Origin: a virus
Length of the DNA stretch: 39,004 bases
Strand: one strand, 5' to 3'
Virus record (IMG/VR): IMGVR_UViG_3300010885_041378
Span: 1-39,004 of that record
The notes beneath the pieces were generated by a model that was not told the DNA's origin, ran no database searches, and was given only the letters and a program-made list of their open reading frames with translations. A program made the position numbers and the translations under genes. Shown here piece after piece: positions 27,166 through 36,144 of the stretch (the stretch's first letter is position 1; the number at the start of each line of letters is the position of its first letter).

Positions 27166-29940
27166 ATGAAATATTTAAATACAAGAGACGTTTACTTATC
27201 TACAATAAAAATTAAATTGAATGAAGATACTGGTTCAGGAACTTTCGCAAATGATATAACATTTGGGGGTTCTCTATTAGGAAGATTAATTAATTCTACT
27301 ATAAGAAAAGCAAAGATTCAAATCAATTACATGAAAATTGGATCAATTGCAGATGAAATTAGAGATGAATTAGATAGACTTCTAAAGGAAACTCTTGATG
27401 AAGAGCAAAAGCAAGAAATTAAAGATTTCATGTTAAAAGCATTATTAGAAGAAATCTATAAAGTAGTTATTAGTGAAGTAAGTGATGTTGAAAAAATAAA
27501 TCAACTTTTAGATAAAAAAGAAGGTGATGGATTAATAACTTTAGCTGTTAAATACATTCAACAAACACCAGATGAAGTAATCTTTGGTGGTAATAAGCAA
27601 GAGCTAATTGATAAGTTAGAAAAGTTTAGAAAAGAATTAGAAGAATTAAAAGGTGAAGAAGTTAAAGAAGGGGATGATACACCTTTTTATAACTCCACTC
27701 TTAATTTTATACAAGCAGTTTTAGATTTAAGTTCTAAATTTGTTTCTTTAACTTTTGAAACAACACCAAATCAAAATACAAATGCAAATAAAATTCAAAT
27801 TGGGCAGAAATTTTTATATATCACAAATGATAATAAATCTAAATATGTCGAAGTTGTAGCAATAAATCCAAATGGTTCGATAAAAATAAAAGATATATTA
27901 GGTGGTTCTCCTTTTGCTATTGACGAGAATGAACTTAAGCCTATTCCAGATGGAACTTACTTATATAAACCAAAAACAGGTGTAAATGCTGGTAAAAATA
28001 TTATTGTATTACAAGATAATGCACTAAAGACAAAAAACCAAGTAAAAACACTCAGTGGTACTATATTTCCAGCACAGTATAATGAATTGATTAAGTTAGA
28101 AAAAATTAATTATTTACACTTAAAATACTCTAATTTTTTAAATGAAAATAATGCAACACCAGCTGCAACGCCAGCTGCAACGCCAACTGCAACTGCAACG
28201 CCAACTGCAGCTGCAACGCCAGCTGCTACGCCAACTTTAACATCAAAATCTGATGAATTATATGATATGATGCTTAAAGTTTTTAGAAATAGTTTAAAAA
28301 ATTATTTGGCTAATTTACAAGAATTAGTAAAAACAAAAAATAAAAATGAAATAGTTAAATTTGGTAAACAAATAATGCTAAATTCGTCAACCGTTGGTAA
28401 ACCAGCAACTGCTGCTGAATTAAAGATAAATGAAGATTTATTATATAATGATACAGCTAAAGGAGTATCGTTATTATGCAGATTGATTTTACCGTTGAAA
28501 AATAGCAAATTATTAAAAGAAGGTAAACTATCAAAAATTGAAGAAAGTATTAATAAAATCATTGACTCCTATGAAGAAATGCAGTCTAATTATACTAAAT
28601 CACCAGTAAAAGAGTCACTTTTATCAGAAGACGTAGATAATGATAATGAGGCGATTATTGATACAGATATGGATACACAAGAGGAAGAGGAAACAACTCC
28701 AGAAATAACTCCAGAAGCTATTAAAGAGAAAAGTGTAAAAGGTGCATGGTCAAATAATTTTAAAGAAGGCGAAGAAAAGGAATGGAATATTAATCAAGAA
28801 AAAGCTAAACAATTGTCTGAAAAAATTGAAGATTCAACAAAAGATGTAGATAATGAAAAACTAAAAGACGAAACATCAAAAGATCATATATTAAAAATAG
28901 CTGATTTATTTGGTAAAGCTTATAGACTTTATGCTACCGGTACAATCCCATCTGGAAGACCAAATGATAGAATTTCAGGTAAAACATATAGAGAATATAA
29001 GTATATTGGAACAGGAACACCTAATGTTCCTACTGAAAGTGCTGGTCCTGGATATGGTCCCTGGGCTAATATAAAAGTATATAATGAATTTACTGATAAA
29101 ATTAGTGAAATAATACAAGAAAAGAAATATAGAAAAGTATTTAATGTTGGAACTTTAGCAGGACCAAATGGTAAAGTACCTAACAAAGGTAATGTACTAT
29201 TAGAGTTTATTAGAAATATGATAGATGAGAATACATTAAAAAGTTATGAAGCTAATAGAACAAAACTTCTTAATAAATATTTTGGATTAAAACCGGATGA
29301 ATCTATATCTTCACTTGATAATTCTGGTGATGATACTAGTGGTGTAGTAAAGAAAACTGCAGAAAAAGTAATGTGGCAACAAACAGGTAATTTAGATTTT
29401 GATAAAGCAAAAATTGGTGGTTTCATAGCATTAAATGTAGAATATATAGATACTGTAAGTAAATCACCACATCATAAATGTTGGATAGGTCAAATATTGA
29501 AAAAAGATAAAGATAGAATATTGATTAAATATTTAGTTGATGATGAATTAATACCAGAAACTTATGGTATGAAAATTACTCCAGAAAATAAGTATGTAAA
29601 TACTTCTAATCCGTCAAAAGAAGTTTATTATGGTTTAATTAATTTACCACTTAAAGAAGAAGGGAAATTTAAAATGGCTAGATATGGAAGAAGTAAATTA
29701 GTGGATTCTTCAGCTCAAAAACCAGATATTTTAGAACCAACGCTTACTAAGAAAAAAGTGGTAGGAAAAACTTTTAGAAATTCAGCAACAAGAGCTAAAA
29801 TAGCAAGATTATCATATCAAGATAAAGATGGCAATGATAAATTGGTTGAAGGAACAATAGCTAATGATCGTAACAAAATATACAATGATAAACCTATTGG
29901 ATTGGATAATCTATTTACAAACATGTCAAAAGAATTATAA
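27166..29940 (+). CDS. Large probable virion protein, 924 residues
   Basis: Not recognised. N-terminus MKYLNTRDVYLSTIKIKLNE is only loosely like the shared leader. Residues 25-200 are helical (GGSLLGRLINSTIRKAKI, then DELDRLLKETLDEEQKQ). A beta segment around 205-310 contains IQIGQKFLYITNDNKSKYVE, like a small barrel. Residues about 329-360 are a low-complexity Ala/Thr/Pro linker (ATPAATPTATATPTAAATP). The middle is helical and acidic (EEEETTPEITPEAIKEK near 505), and the C-terminal 400 residues are mixed, with a second barrel-like stretch (GGFIALNVEYIDTV, HHKCWIGQIL). The gene overlaps the next as TAATG and leads the tail module, so a tail or internal virion protein is likely. Confidence 0.6.
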   Translation: MKYLNTRDVYLSTIKIKLNEDTGSGTFANDITFGGSLLGRLINSTIRKAKIQINYMKIGSIADEIRDELDRLLKETLDEEQKQEIKDFMLKALLEEIYKVVISEVSDVEKINQLLDKKEGDGLITLAVKYIQQTPDEVIFGGNKQELIDKLEKFRKELEELKGEEVKEGDDTPFYNSTLNFIQAVLDLSSKFVSLTFETTPNQNTNANKIQIGQKFLYITNDNKSKYVEVVAINPNGSIKIKDILGGSPFAIDENELKPIPDGTYLYKPKTGVNAGKNIIVLQDNALKTKNQVKTLSGTIFPAQYNELIKLEKINYLHLKYSNFLNENNATPAATPAATPTATATPTAAATPAATPTLTSKSDELYDMMLKVFRNSLKNYLANLQELVKTKNKNEIVKFGKQIMLNSSTVGKPATAAELKINEDLLYNDTAKGVSLLCRLILPLKNSKLLKEGKLSKIEESINKIIDSYEEMQSNYTKSPVKESLLSEDVDNDNEAIIDTDMDTQEEEETTPEITPEAIKEKSVKGAWSNNFKEGEEKEWNINQEKAKQLSEKIEDSTKDVDNEKLKDETSKDHILKIADLFGKAYRLYATGTIPSGRPNDRISGKTYREYKYIGTGTPNVPTESAGPGYGPWANIKVYNEFTDKISEIIQEKKYRKVFNVGTLAGPNGKVPNKGNVLLEFIRNMIDENTLKSYEANRTKLLNKYFGLKPDESISSLDNSGDDTSGVVKKTAEKVMWQQTGNLDFDKAKIGGFIALNVEYIDTVSKSPHHKCWIGQILKKDKDRILIKYLVDDELIPETYGMKITPENKYVNTSNPSKEVYYGLINLPLKEEGKFKMARYGRSKLVDSSAQKPDILEPTLTKKKVVGKTFRNSATRAKIARLSYQDKDGNDKLVEGTIANDRNKIYNDKPIGLDNLFTNMSKEL
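28151..28236 (+). repeat. Ala/Thr/Pro low-complexity coding repeat
   Basis: Tandem variants of GCAACGCCAGCT encoding ATPAATPTA units, in frame in the 924-residue gene. Unusually rich in G+C for this region. Probably a flexible linker made by slippage. Confidence 0.8.
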
Positions 29941-30572
29941 TGAAATACATAAAAACATACGAAAAATTTGATTTAGTTAAACCAGACCAGCCCTTAAGTG
30001 TAGATTTAAGGGCTGATATGACTAATTTTAATCAATCCGAATTAAATAAAAAACAATTTGATAAATATAAAGCTAAATTACAATCAATATACCAAAATTA
30101 TATTGACGATCAAACACCTAATGAAAATGGTATAGCACAAGATTTATATAACAAATTACTCTCGGCTAAATTTATTAAAAAAGGAAATCCTAAATTAAAA
30201 GGACAAATAATTTGGAAAAATCCAGATGAAACTGATGAAACTATAGCAAAAGAAAATCCTATGTTTAAAATATATGCCGAAGAACTTTCGCAAGAAAGAA
30301 AAACAAAAAAAGCGGAAGAAACTTTACAACAAAAACAAAAAGATATGGCTGAAAAAGAACAAGCTATAAAAAATAATCAAGGAGATGCTTCTGTGGCTAG
30401 TAAAGATATAGATAATATAAAAACTGATATATCCACAGAAACAGATAATTTAAGTAAAACTGCCACAGAAGTTCAAACCTTAAAAAAGGCAGCTAAGAAA
30501 GAACTTGATGATAAAAAGAAAGAGTTAGATTTAGGTAAAAGAAGGATTGAAAAACTAAAAGGTTCCAAATAA
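29940..30572 (+). CDS. Coiled-coil protein with capsid-targeting-like leader, 210 residues
   Basis: Starts MKYIKTYEKFDLVKP, a variant of the shared leader with T-Y-E. Residues 20-90 are helical and residues 95-210 are a long, very charged coiled coil (KKAEETLQQKQKDMAEKEQAIK, then KKELDDKKKELDLGKRRIEKLK). Coupled to the preceding 924-residue gene by a TAATG overlap, suggesting their products act together. It could be an internal or assembly protein; a tape-measure role is unlikely at this length. Confidence 0.6.
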   Translation: MKYIKTYEKFDLVKPDQPLSVDLRADMTNFNQSELNKKQFDKYKAKLQSIYQNYIDDQTPNENGIAQDLYNKLLSAKFIKKGNPKLKGQIIWKNPDETDETIAKENPMFKIYAEELSQERKTKKAEETLQQKQKDMAEKEQAIKNNQGDASVASKDIDNIKTDISTETDNLSKTATEVQTLKKAAKKELDDKKKELDLGKRRIEKLKGSK

Positions 30573-30612
30573 ATCGTGTATTTGAAAACTACTAAAAGTT
30601 GGTTTTAAATTA

Positions 30613-30621
30613 TAATATATA
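30613..30621 (+). promoter_or_regulatory. Late promoter-like motif upstream of tail sheath
   Basis: TAATATATA, 27 bases before the sheath ATG, followed by an AT-only leader. A weak inverted repeat (30582-30608) just before it might end the previous transcript. Confidence 0.5.
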
Positions 30622-30648
30622 AAATAAATATAAAAATAATACAGACAT

Positions 30649-33600
30649 ATGCCATCAGTAATAATCAGTAATTATAAAAGACCAGGTATCTTTATAAATG
30701 AATATGATAATAGTGTAATAGCGAGTCAAACTTCGCAAGGTATTACAAATCTAGTCATAGGCGTTTCTAAGACAGGTCCTATAAATACTCCGGTGCTTAT
30801 ACAAACTACACAGGATTTACAAAACATCTTCGGTGGTATTGATAGAACATTAGAAAGAAAAGGTTCTTATTTCCAGAGAACAATTGCACAAATGCTTCTA
30901 TCATCTCCAGTATATGCTATAAACTTATTGGAAACTGATCCAACTTTAGATCAACTTGAATACGCTCCTTTATCAACAGCTACTAATAAAACTAATGATA
31001 TAGTAAGAACAGGTGCTTATAGTGGCTTCTTCAATACAACTGGTTTCTGGAAATTAGACACAGATTCTTTCTTAAATTTAGCTTCTGGAAATGTAAATTA
31101 TCAAAACAGATTATTAAACTTTACTAATACATCGGCTTCTTACATCACAGTATTTGTTTTCAAAACAACTGCTACTGGATTTGACGTAACTATGACAGCT
31201 TGGTATGGTTCAATAACTAATATACCACCTTATGTTTATCCAACAGATTATGTATCCGATTACATGGTAGATGTTGTGGTTGTAGCGGGTGATTGGTCAA
31301 ATTATCAAGCATTATCAGTAGATAAAACTTGGTCAAAATACTTTGACGCAACTGGTTTATTAAAAAATCAAGTTCAAAATTTCATTAATGATAGAAATGT
31401 TACATTATTAAAATACTATCAAGGTTTAAGTTTTATTCCTTATTTCAGAGATTCTAATAATCAAAACATATTTATTGAAACAGTAATTAACCAAGATACT
31501 CAAATAACTGGCTTATTCTGTGCATTTAACGCTGATTTATTAGATACTGATTTCCCAACTGGTGCTATTGACTTAATAGGTAATAACCTTATTAATACAG
31601 ATAGTTTAGTTGATTCTAACTCTACTAGTATTGATTTCTTATCTTATAATGAAAGTTTAATTTCAACATTAGAATTTAAAAATACAATTTTAGATGCACC
31701 GGGTAATGTAATAGCATTGGATTCTACATTATTATTTAATACAGATATAGTAGATTTTTCGCAAAGATCTGATAATTATGCAGAAGATACCGTAAGTGGT
31801 GTTCTAAGAGCTACTTCGGCTACACACTCTTCAACAGCGGCTAGTGTTGCTTATAATGTTTCTACAACAGCAAATACTCATAATAGCGAAATGCCATATG
31901 CTATAATAGGTGGTAACATAGTTTATGTAACTAGTGGACCAACTGTTTCTATATCTGTTAGCAATACTAACTTTGCTTCTAAATCCGCAACAGCAAGTTA
32001 TTATACAGCAATTAAATTAGATACAAATGGTTCTATAACTAATGTTACTTCAACTGTGGCTTCAGCAAAACCTACAGTTGCAGCATCTGATATTATTCTT
32101 GGTTATATGTATACAACAGTACAAGGTGGTAACATAGTTGCAAATACTGTTACAGACGTAACAGTTGCTACTGCAAGTTATTTAGACTTAGAGGCGAATA
32201 CAGATTACACGATTACATCTGGTGGAAGTAATAATACATTTACTATTACATTTACTGATACAGCAGTTAATCCAGCTACTTCTAACTATGAACAATATAG
32301 AAGAATCAAAAGATTTAATTCTTTAAGAACATTATTACAATCAGTTCAAATACAAAAATCAGTAATATTACTAGATTTAGATGGATTAGGCGACTACAAA
32401 AAGATAAGTATGGCTAACATGGGTATTAGTGTAGTAACTTCTACTTCACAAGATAAATCCATAACAATACAAACTAATCTTGGGTTAAGCGAAGCTACAT
32501 TTGCAGCAAATGTTATAAATGGTTTAGAAACTGCTTTAGTAATATATGCTAACGATAATGAGTTAATCTTATCCGATAATAAAATGGTTACAACAACTTC
32601 GCCAGCAACATCTAATTTAATTGGCGCAAGTGCGGTTGGTGTTGTGGGACAGTTCTCTACTTTATATCAAGATTTTTATAATGGTGTTATAAATAGTGGC
32701 GACTACTTCTATGCCAATGTTTTACAATATGACGCAGGTCTTGTTTATACAACATATACTGCTTCAAGCGTAAGCTTTGTACATACAACTAGCGGAACAT
32801 ATTCTGGATTAAACTTTGTAGTAATTGTTACTGACAAAAGCTACTTACCGTTTGATGACGGTTCTGGTGGAAATAAATTTGGCAACACATTTAATAGTAT
32901 AGTAGTACCTGATTCAATGCTAAATATGGGTAAATTAACTATAGCATCAGATCCATTTGGACAACACTCAATAGGTTATAACTATGCATCAGCATTAGGT
33001 TATACACAATCTTATACATATGCTTATTTAGTGGGTGATTCATTAAATACTGAAACAATTTACAATGTAACAAGAATTTGGGATGCCGATACTAAGTATT
33101 ACTTAGCAATGGATATTGATTCTAATAATAACTTAACAGTTAATATAACTGGTGATGATTTATATACTTATCAAGGAAATTTAACACAATTAGCTGATTG
33201 CTTTAGCGTAAATACTTCTTTCTATGTTAATTCATTCGAATCAGATTATCAAGAAACTGTTGAAATAGTTGTTCCAACTGGATATACACAAGTACCTAAT
33301 CAAATTTTAGTAAATGCTGCTAGATATTCAAATATAATAGTTGGTGATTTCTTATTACAAGATAATACTACTGCAGAGTTAGAAGTTGGACAACAAGCTA
33401 AAAACTTAACAAGAATTCTTTCTAAGAGAGTTTATAGCGGAGATAGTACATTAGCTTTAATAACTTGTGATGCGGCAATATACAAATTCCCATTCGGTAA
33501 TCAAGCATCTACAACTTATCAAACAATGAGATATTCTTCATTAGATAATTATGTATCTACTTATAAGGCTATTCCATTAAAAGGATTTAGAATACGTCAA

Positions 33601-34608
33601 GCGTCTTTACCAGATGGTACTGAAGCAAAACAAAATGAAATACTTAATTTAGTTGCTAAAGGAACTCCTTTATATAATGCAATTATAAATAAAGATGCAT
33701 TAGACTTTAGATATTTAATTGATTCTTTCGGACTTGGTTTAACAGAGTTTTCAAAACAACAATTATCTGATATTTGTGGTGGTAGATTAAATTGTCTTGG
33801 TTTCATAAATATGCCTTCTATGAAGTCATTTAGACAATCAAGTTCACCTAAGTTTACAGATGCAAATGGTGTATTACAAACTTCTTATATCGCACAAGGT
33901 GGTGACTTAGAAAGTAATCCAGCATTCTTATATAGCATGGCAGAAGGAGCGGGTACTACTTGCGTAGGTTACTTTGCACCATATCTTACAGTTAATGATA
34001 ATGGAGCACCACTAAGCGTTCCACCAGCAATGTTTGCTGCATCAACTTATATGAGAAAGTTCAATACTAATGTAACTTCAATAGTTCCTTGGACAATTGC
34101 AGCTGGTACAACAAATGGTTTAATAACTGGTATAGCTGGTGTTGAAATGGACTTCAATCCAACAGACGTTGAAAACTTAAATCAGGCTCAATTTAATCCA
34201 ATTATTCTTAAGAAGAATAGAGGATGGGTAATTGATACTGAAAATACAGCATTAACTCTTTATAAATCAGCATTATCTTACTTACACGTTAGAGAGGTAT
34301 TGATTGAATTAGAAAACGCTTTAAATGATATGTTATTACAATTCCAATGGAAGTTTAATACACAAGATACAAGAGCGGAAATTAAGTTAAGAGCAGATGT
34401 TATTTGTGCTGGATTTGTTAACAGAAATGGTTTATATAACTACTTTAACAAGTGTGATTCAGAAAATAACACAAATACATTAATAGATAATCAAATAGGC
34501 GTATTAGATACATATATCGAACCAATTAAAGGATTAGCTGTTATAGTAAATAACATTACAGTTCTTAAAACTGGTGCTATTGCAAGTGGTGGTTTCCAAT
34601 CTCTATAA
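30649..34608 (+). CDS. 18: Tail sheath protein, gp18-like, double length
   Basis: 1319 residues, about twice T4 gp18 (659). The N-terminus PSVIISNYKRPGIFINEYDNS, then TNLVIGVSKTGPINTPVLI and the FGG with following SYFQRTIAQMLL segment are typical of contractile-tail sheaths. The C-terminal third has the conserved sheath core (KGFRIRQASLPDGTEAKQNEI, GGRLNCLGFINMPSMKSF, APYLTVNDNGAPLSVPPAMF, NPIILKKNRGWVIDTENTAL, then the terminal helix region with LLQFQWKFNTQDTRAEIKLRAD). Roughly residues 110-930 hold large insertions rich in Ser/Thr/Asn and beta structure (for example HSSTAASVAYNVSTTAN), probably extra domains exposed on the tail surface. It should contract on infection together with the gp25-like and gp15-like proteins. 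No tube gene follows within the window. Confidence 0.88.
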   Translation: MPSVIISNYKRPGIFINEYDNSVIASQTSQGITNLVIGVSKTGPINTPVLIQTTQDLQNIFGGIDRTLERKGSYFQRTIAQMLLSSPVYAINLLETDPTLDQLEYAPLSTATNKTNDIVRTGAYSGFFNTTGFWKLDTDSFLNLASGNVNYQNRLLNFTNTSASYITVFVFKTTATGFDVTMTAWYGSITNIPPYVYPTDYVSDYMVDVVVVAGDWSNYQALSVDKTWSKYFDATGLLKNQVQNFINDRNVTLLKYYQGLSFIPYFRDSNNQNIFIETVINQDTQITGLFCAFNADLLDTDFPTGAIDLIGNNLINTDSLVDSNSTSIDFLSYNESLISTLEFKNTILDAPGNVIALDSTLLFNTDIVDFSQRSDNYAEDTVSGVLRATSATHSSTAASVAYNVSTTANTHNSEMPYAIIGGNIVYVTSGPTVSISVSNTNFASKSATASYYTAIKLDTNGSITNVTSTVASAKPTVAASDIILGYMYTTVQGGNIVANTVTDVTVATASYLDLEANTDYTITSGGSNNTFTITFTDTAVNPATSNYEQYRRIKRFNSLRTLLQSVQIQKSVILLDLDGLGDYKKISMANMGISVVTSTSQDKSITIQTNLGLSEATFAANVINGLETALVIYANDNELILSDNKMVTTTSPATSNLIGASAVGVVGQFSTLYQDFYNGVINSGDYFYANVLQYDAGLVYTTYTASSVSFVHTTSGTYSGLNFVVIVTDKSYLPFDDGSGGNKFGNTFNSIVVPDSMLNMGKLTIASDPFGQHSIGYNYASALGYTQSYTYAYLVGDSLNTETIYNVTRIWDADTKYYLAMDIDSNNNLTVNITGDDLYTYQGNLTQLADCFSVNTSFYVNSFESDYQETVEIVVPTGYTQVPNQILVNAARYSNIIVGDFLLQDNTTAELEVGQQAKNLTRILSKRVYSGDSTLALITCDAAIYKFPFGNQASTTYQTMRYSSLDNYVSTYKAIPLKGFRIRQASLPDGTEAKQNEILNLVAKGTPLYNAIINKDALDFRYLIDSFGLGLTEFSKQQLSDICGGRLNCLGFINMPSMKSFRQSSSPKFTDANGVLQTSYIAQGGDLESNPAFLYSMAEGAGTTCVGYFAPYLTVNDNGAPLSVPPAMFAASTYMRKFNTNVTSIVPWTIAAGTTNGLITGIAGVEMDFNPTDVENLNQAQFNPIILKKNRGWVIDTENTALTLYKSALSYLHVREVLIELENALNDMLLQFQWKFNTQDTRAEIKLRADVICAGFVNRNGLYNYFNKCDSENNTNTLIDNQIGVLDTYIEPIKGLAVIVNNITVLKTGAIASGGFQSL

Positions 34609-34622
34609 TAGATTATCAAAAT

Positions 34623-34653
34623 AAAAAATGCTCCCAAATTGGGAGCATTTTTT
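34623..34653 (+). terminator. Terminator after tail sheath
   Basis: 14-bp stem (34623-34636 with 34640-34653, core TGCTCCCA/TGGGAGCA) with an AAT loop and a T-rich end, 14 bases past the sheath stop. Confidence 0.85.
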
Positions 34654-34672
34654 ATTTTGAATACTCATATAT

Positions 34673-34682
34673 TAATATATAA
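34673..34682 (+). promoter_or_regulatory. Late promoter-like motif upstream of lectin-domain gene
   Basis: TAATATATAA, 4 bases before the ATG at 34687. It follows the sheath terminator directly, so the fibre genes may form a separate late unit. Confidence 0.45.
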
Positions 34683-34686
34683 TAAT

Positions 34687-36141
34687 ATGAGTAAATTATT
34701 AAGCAATACAACTATAAATGGCATAAATTCTTTTAGAAGTTTTGGTCCAGCGACAGCGAGTATTTCTGCTTTAACTTTTAGCACAAATAGAAATAAAGCG
34801 GTAACATTATCAGTCACTAATCCAGTAATACTAAGAGAAGTATCTATATATACACAAATTGGAGATTATAATCATATTGATTTAAACAATAGGTTTCAAA
34901 TAATTATTGCTACTAGTTCATTAGCATATGGCTCATATGTAGGTTGGCAGTCTTCTTGGAATGCAACTGCTTCAGCTAATTATTATATATCCTCTAATTA
35001 TACATTTAGTAATTTATTAAGCTCCACACCAATTATACAAAAAATACCATTAGATATTTTATTAAGTCCTGGTGCTTATGATTTCTATTTAGACGAAACA
35101 TATAATCTATATTATGGTATGGATAATTTAGGCTATATTTTAACAACAACAACAAGTAATTACCCATATATTGACCCAAGTGGTAGTATAAGAGTAATTG
35201 GGACATCATCTACTATGAATCAAAGAGGATTGACTAATAGCGTAGGTAATATCTTTTTTAACTGGGTTGTATCTGATGTTGAAGATGTGATAATAGAAAA
35301 TGGTTCTTTAGGCTTATATAATACTACAAATAGTTTAAAATCTTCATTTTCATTTTTATCAGGTAATAATGAGCTAGTATCTATAAAAAATAAACCGTTT
35401 TCATATACAGCATCATTTGTTATATCAAATGTCACATCAAGCAATTTATTAAAAATAGGTGAAGTTACAAATATAAACTCATATTATAAATTAAATACAG
35501 GTAAAGTATTAATGGCAAACTCAAGCAATACTGGAATATGGACAACATATAGTAATGCAAACGCTATATCACAATCTTTTAATTTTTGGAATACGGGTAA
35601 TAGCATTTGTGCAACTGCTTCCGAAGGACAAATAATGTCGATACAAGCTCCAGATGGTTGGGTATTTGTAAAAGTTGATTTTGCATCATACGGACTTCCA
35701 AATGGAACTTGCTCTAGTTTTGCGATTTCCACCAGTTACCACGCAACCTCAAGTGTGGATAAAGTTTCTAGTTTAATTTTAGGTAAAAATTATGCAACAA
35801 TATCAGCTACAAATGATGTATTTGGTGATCCGGCTTACTCATATCATAAAAGACTTTATGTTAGAGCACTTTTTTCTTCGGATTTCAATTATGTAACTAT
35901 TTCAAACGTTTATCCAAGTGCACCTACTTATAGTTATTTAGCAAATTTAAATACATCTTTTAGTAATAACTATACTTATCAAATTATAGATAATTCATCT
36001 TATAGTCCCGTATCAGCATCAATTTCATTTTATGACGGAAATACAAATTCTGTAACAAGTAATTATTATGCTGTAATAAGTGGAACTAGTTCTGGTGGAC
36101 CAAATGTAGCTTATCCAGGATGGAAAATAATAATAATTTAA
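34687..36141 (+). CDS. Fibre or adhesin protein with SUEL-type lectin domain, 484 residues
   Basis: Start taken at ATG 34687 (MSKLLSNTTINGINSFRSFG); a longer reading from 34639 would pass through the terminator and promoter motif. Ser/Thr/Asn/Tyr-rich, beta-type throughout, typical of fibres. Residues about 310-398 follow the galactose/rhamnose-binding SUEL lectin pattern: ASEGQIMSIQAPDGWVFVKV, then DFASYGLPNGTCSSF, an H-A-T-S-S turn, LILGKNYATISATNDVFGDP and KRLYVRALF. Most of the family's disulphide Cys are replaced, as expected for an intracellularly folded phage protein. The C-terminus (SVTSNYYAVISGTSSGGPN) is Ser/Gly-rich. Probable role: binding host surface glycans. The domain call is by pattern only. 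Confidence 0.68.
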   Translation: MSKLLSNTTINGINSFRSFGPATASISALTFSTNRNKAVTLSVTNPVILREVSIYTQIGDYNHIDLNNRFQIIIATSSLAYGSYVGWQSSWNATASANYYISSNYTFSNLLSSTPIIQKIPLDILLSPGAYDFYLDETYNLYYGMDNLGYILTTTTSNYPYIDPSGSIRVIGTSSTMNQRGLTNSVGNIFFNWVVSDVEDVIIENGSLGLYNTTNSLKSSFSFLSGNNELVSIKNKPFSYTASFVISNVTSSNLLKIGEVTNINSYYKLNTGKVLMANSSNTGIWTTYSNANAISQSFNFWNTGNSICATASEGQIMSIQAPDGWVFVKVDFASYGLPNGTCSSFAISTSYHATSSVDKVSSLILGKNYATISATNDVFGDPAYSYHKRLYVRALFSSDFNYVTISNVYPSAPTYSYLANLNTSFSNNYTYQIIDNSSYSPVSASISFYDGNTNSVTSNYYAVISGTSSGGPNVAYPGWKIIII

Positions 36142-36144
36142 CAT

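Noticed and set aside
28302-29426. Antisense frames within the 924-residue gene
   Set aside because: Scattered, short, and no recognisable domain; the sense frame is continuous.
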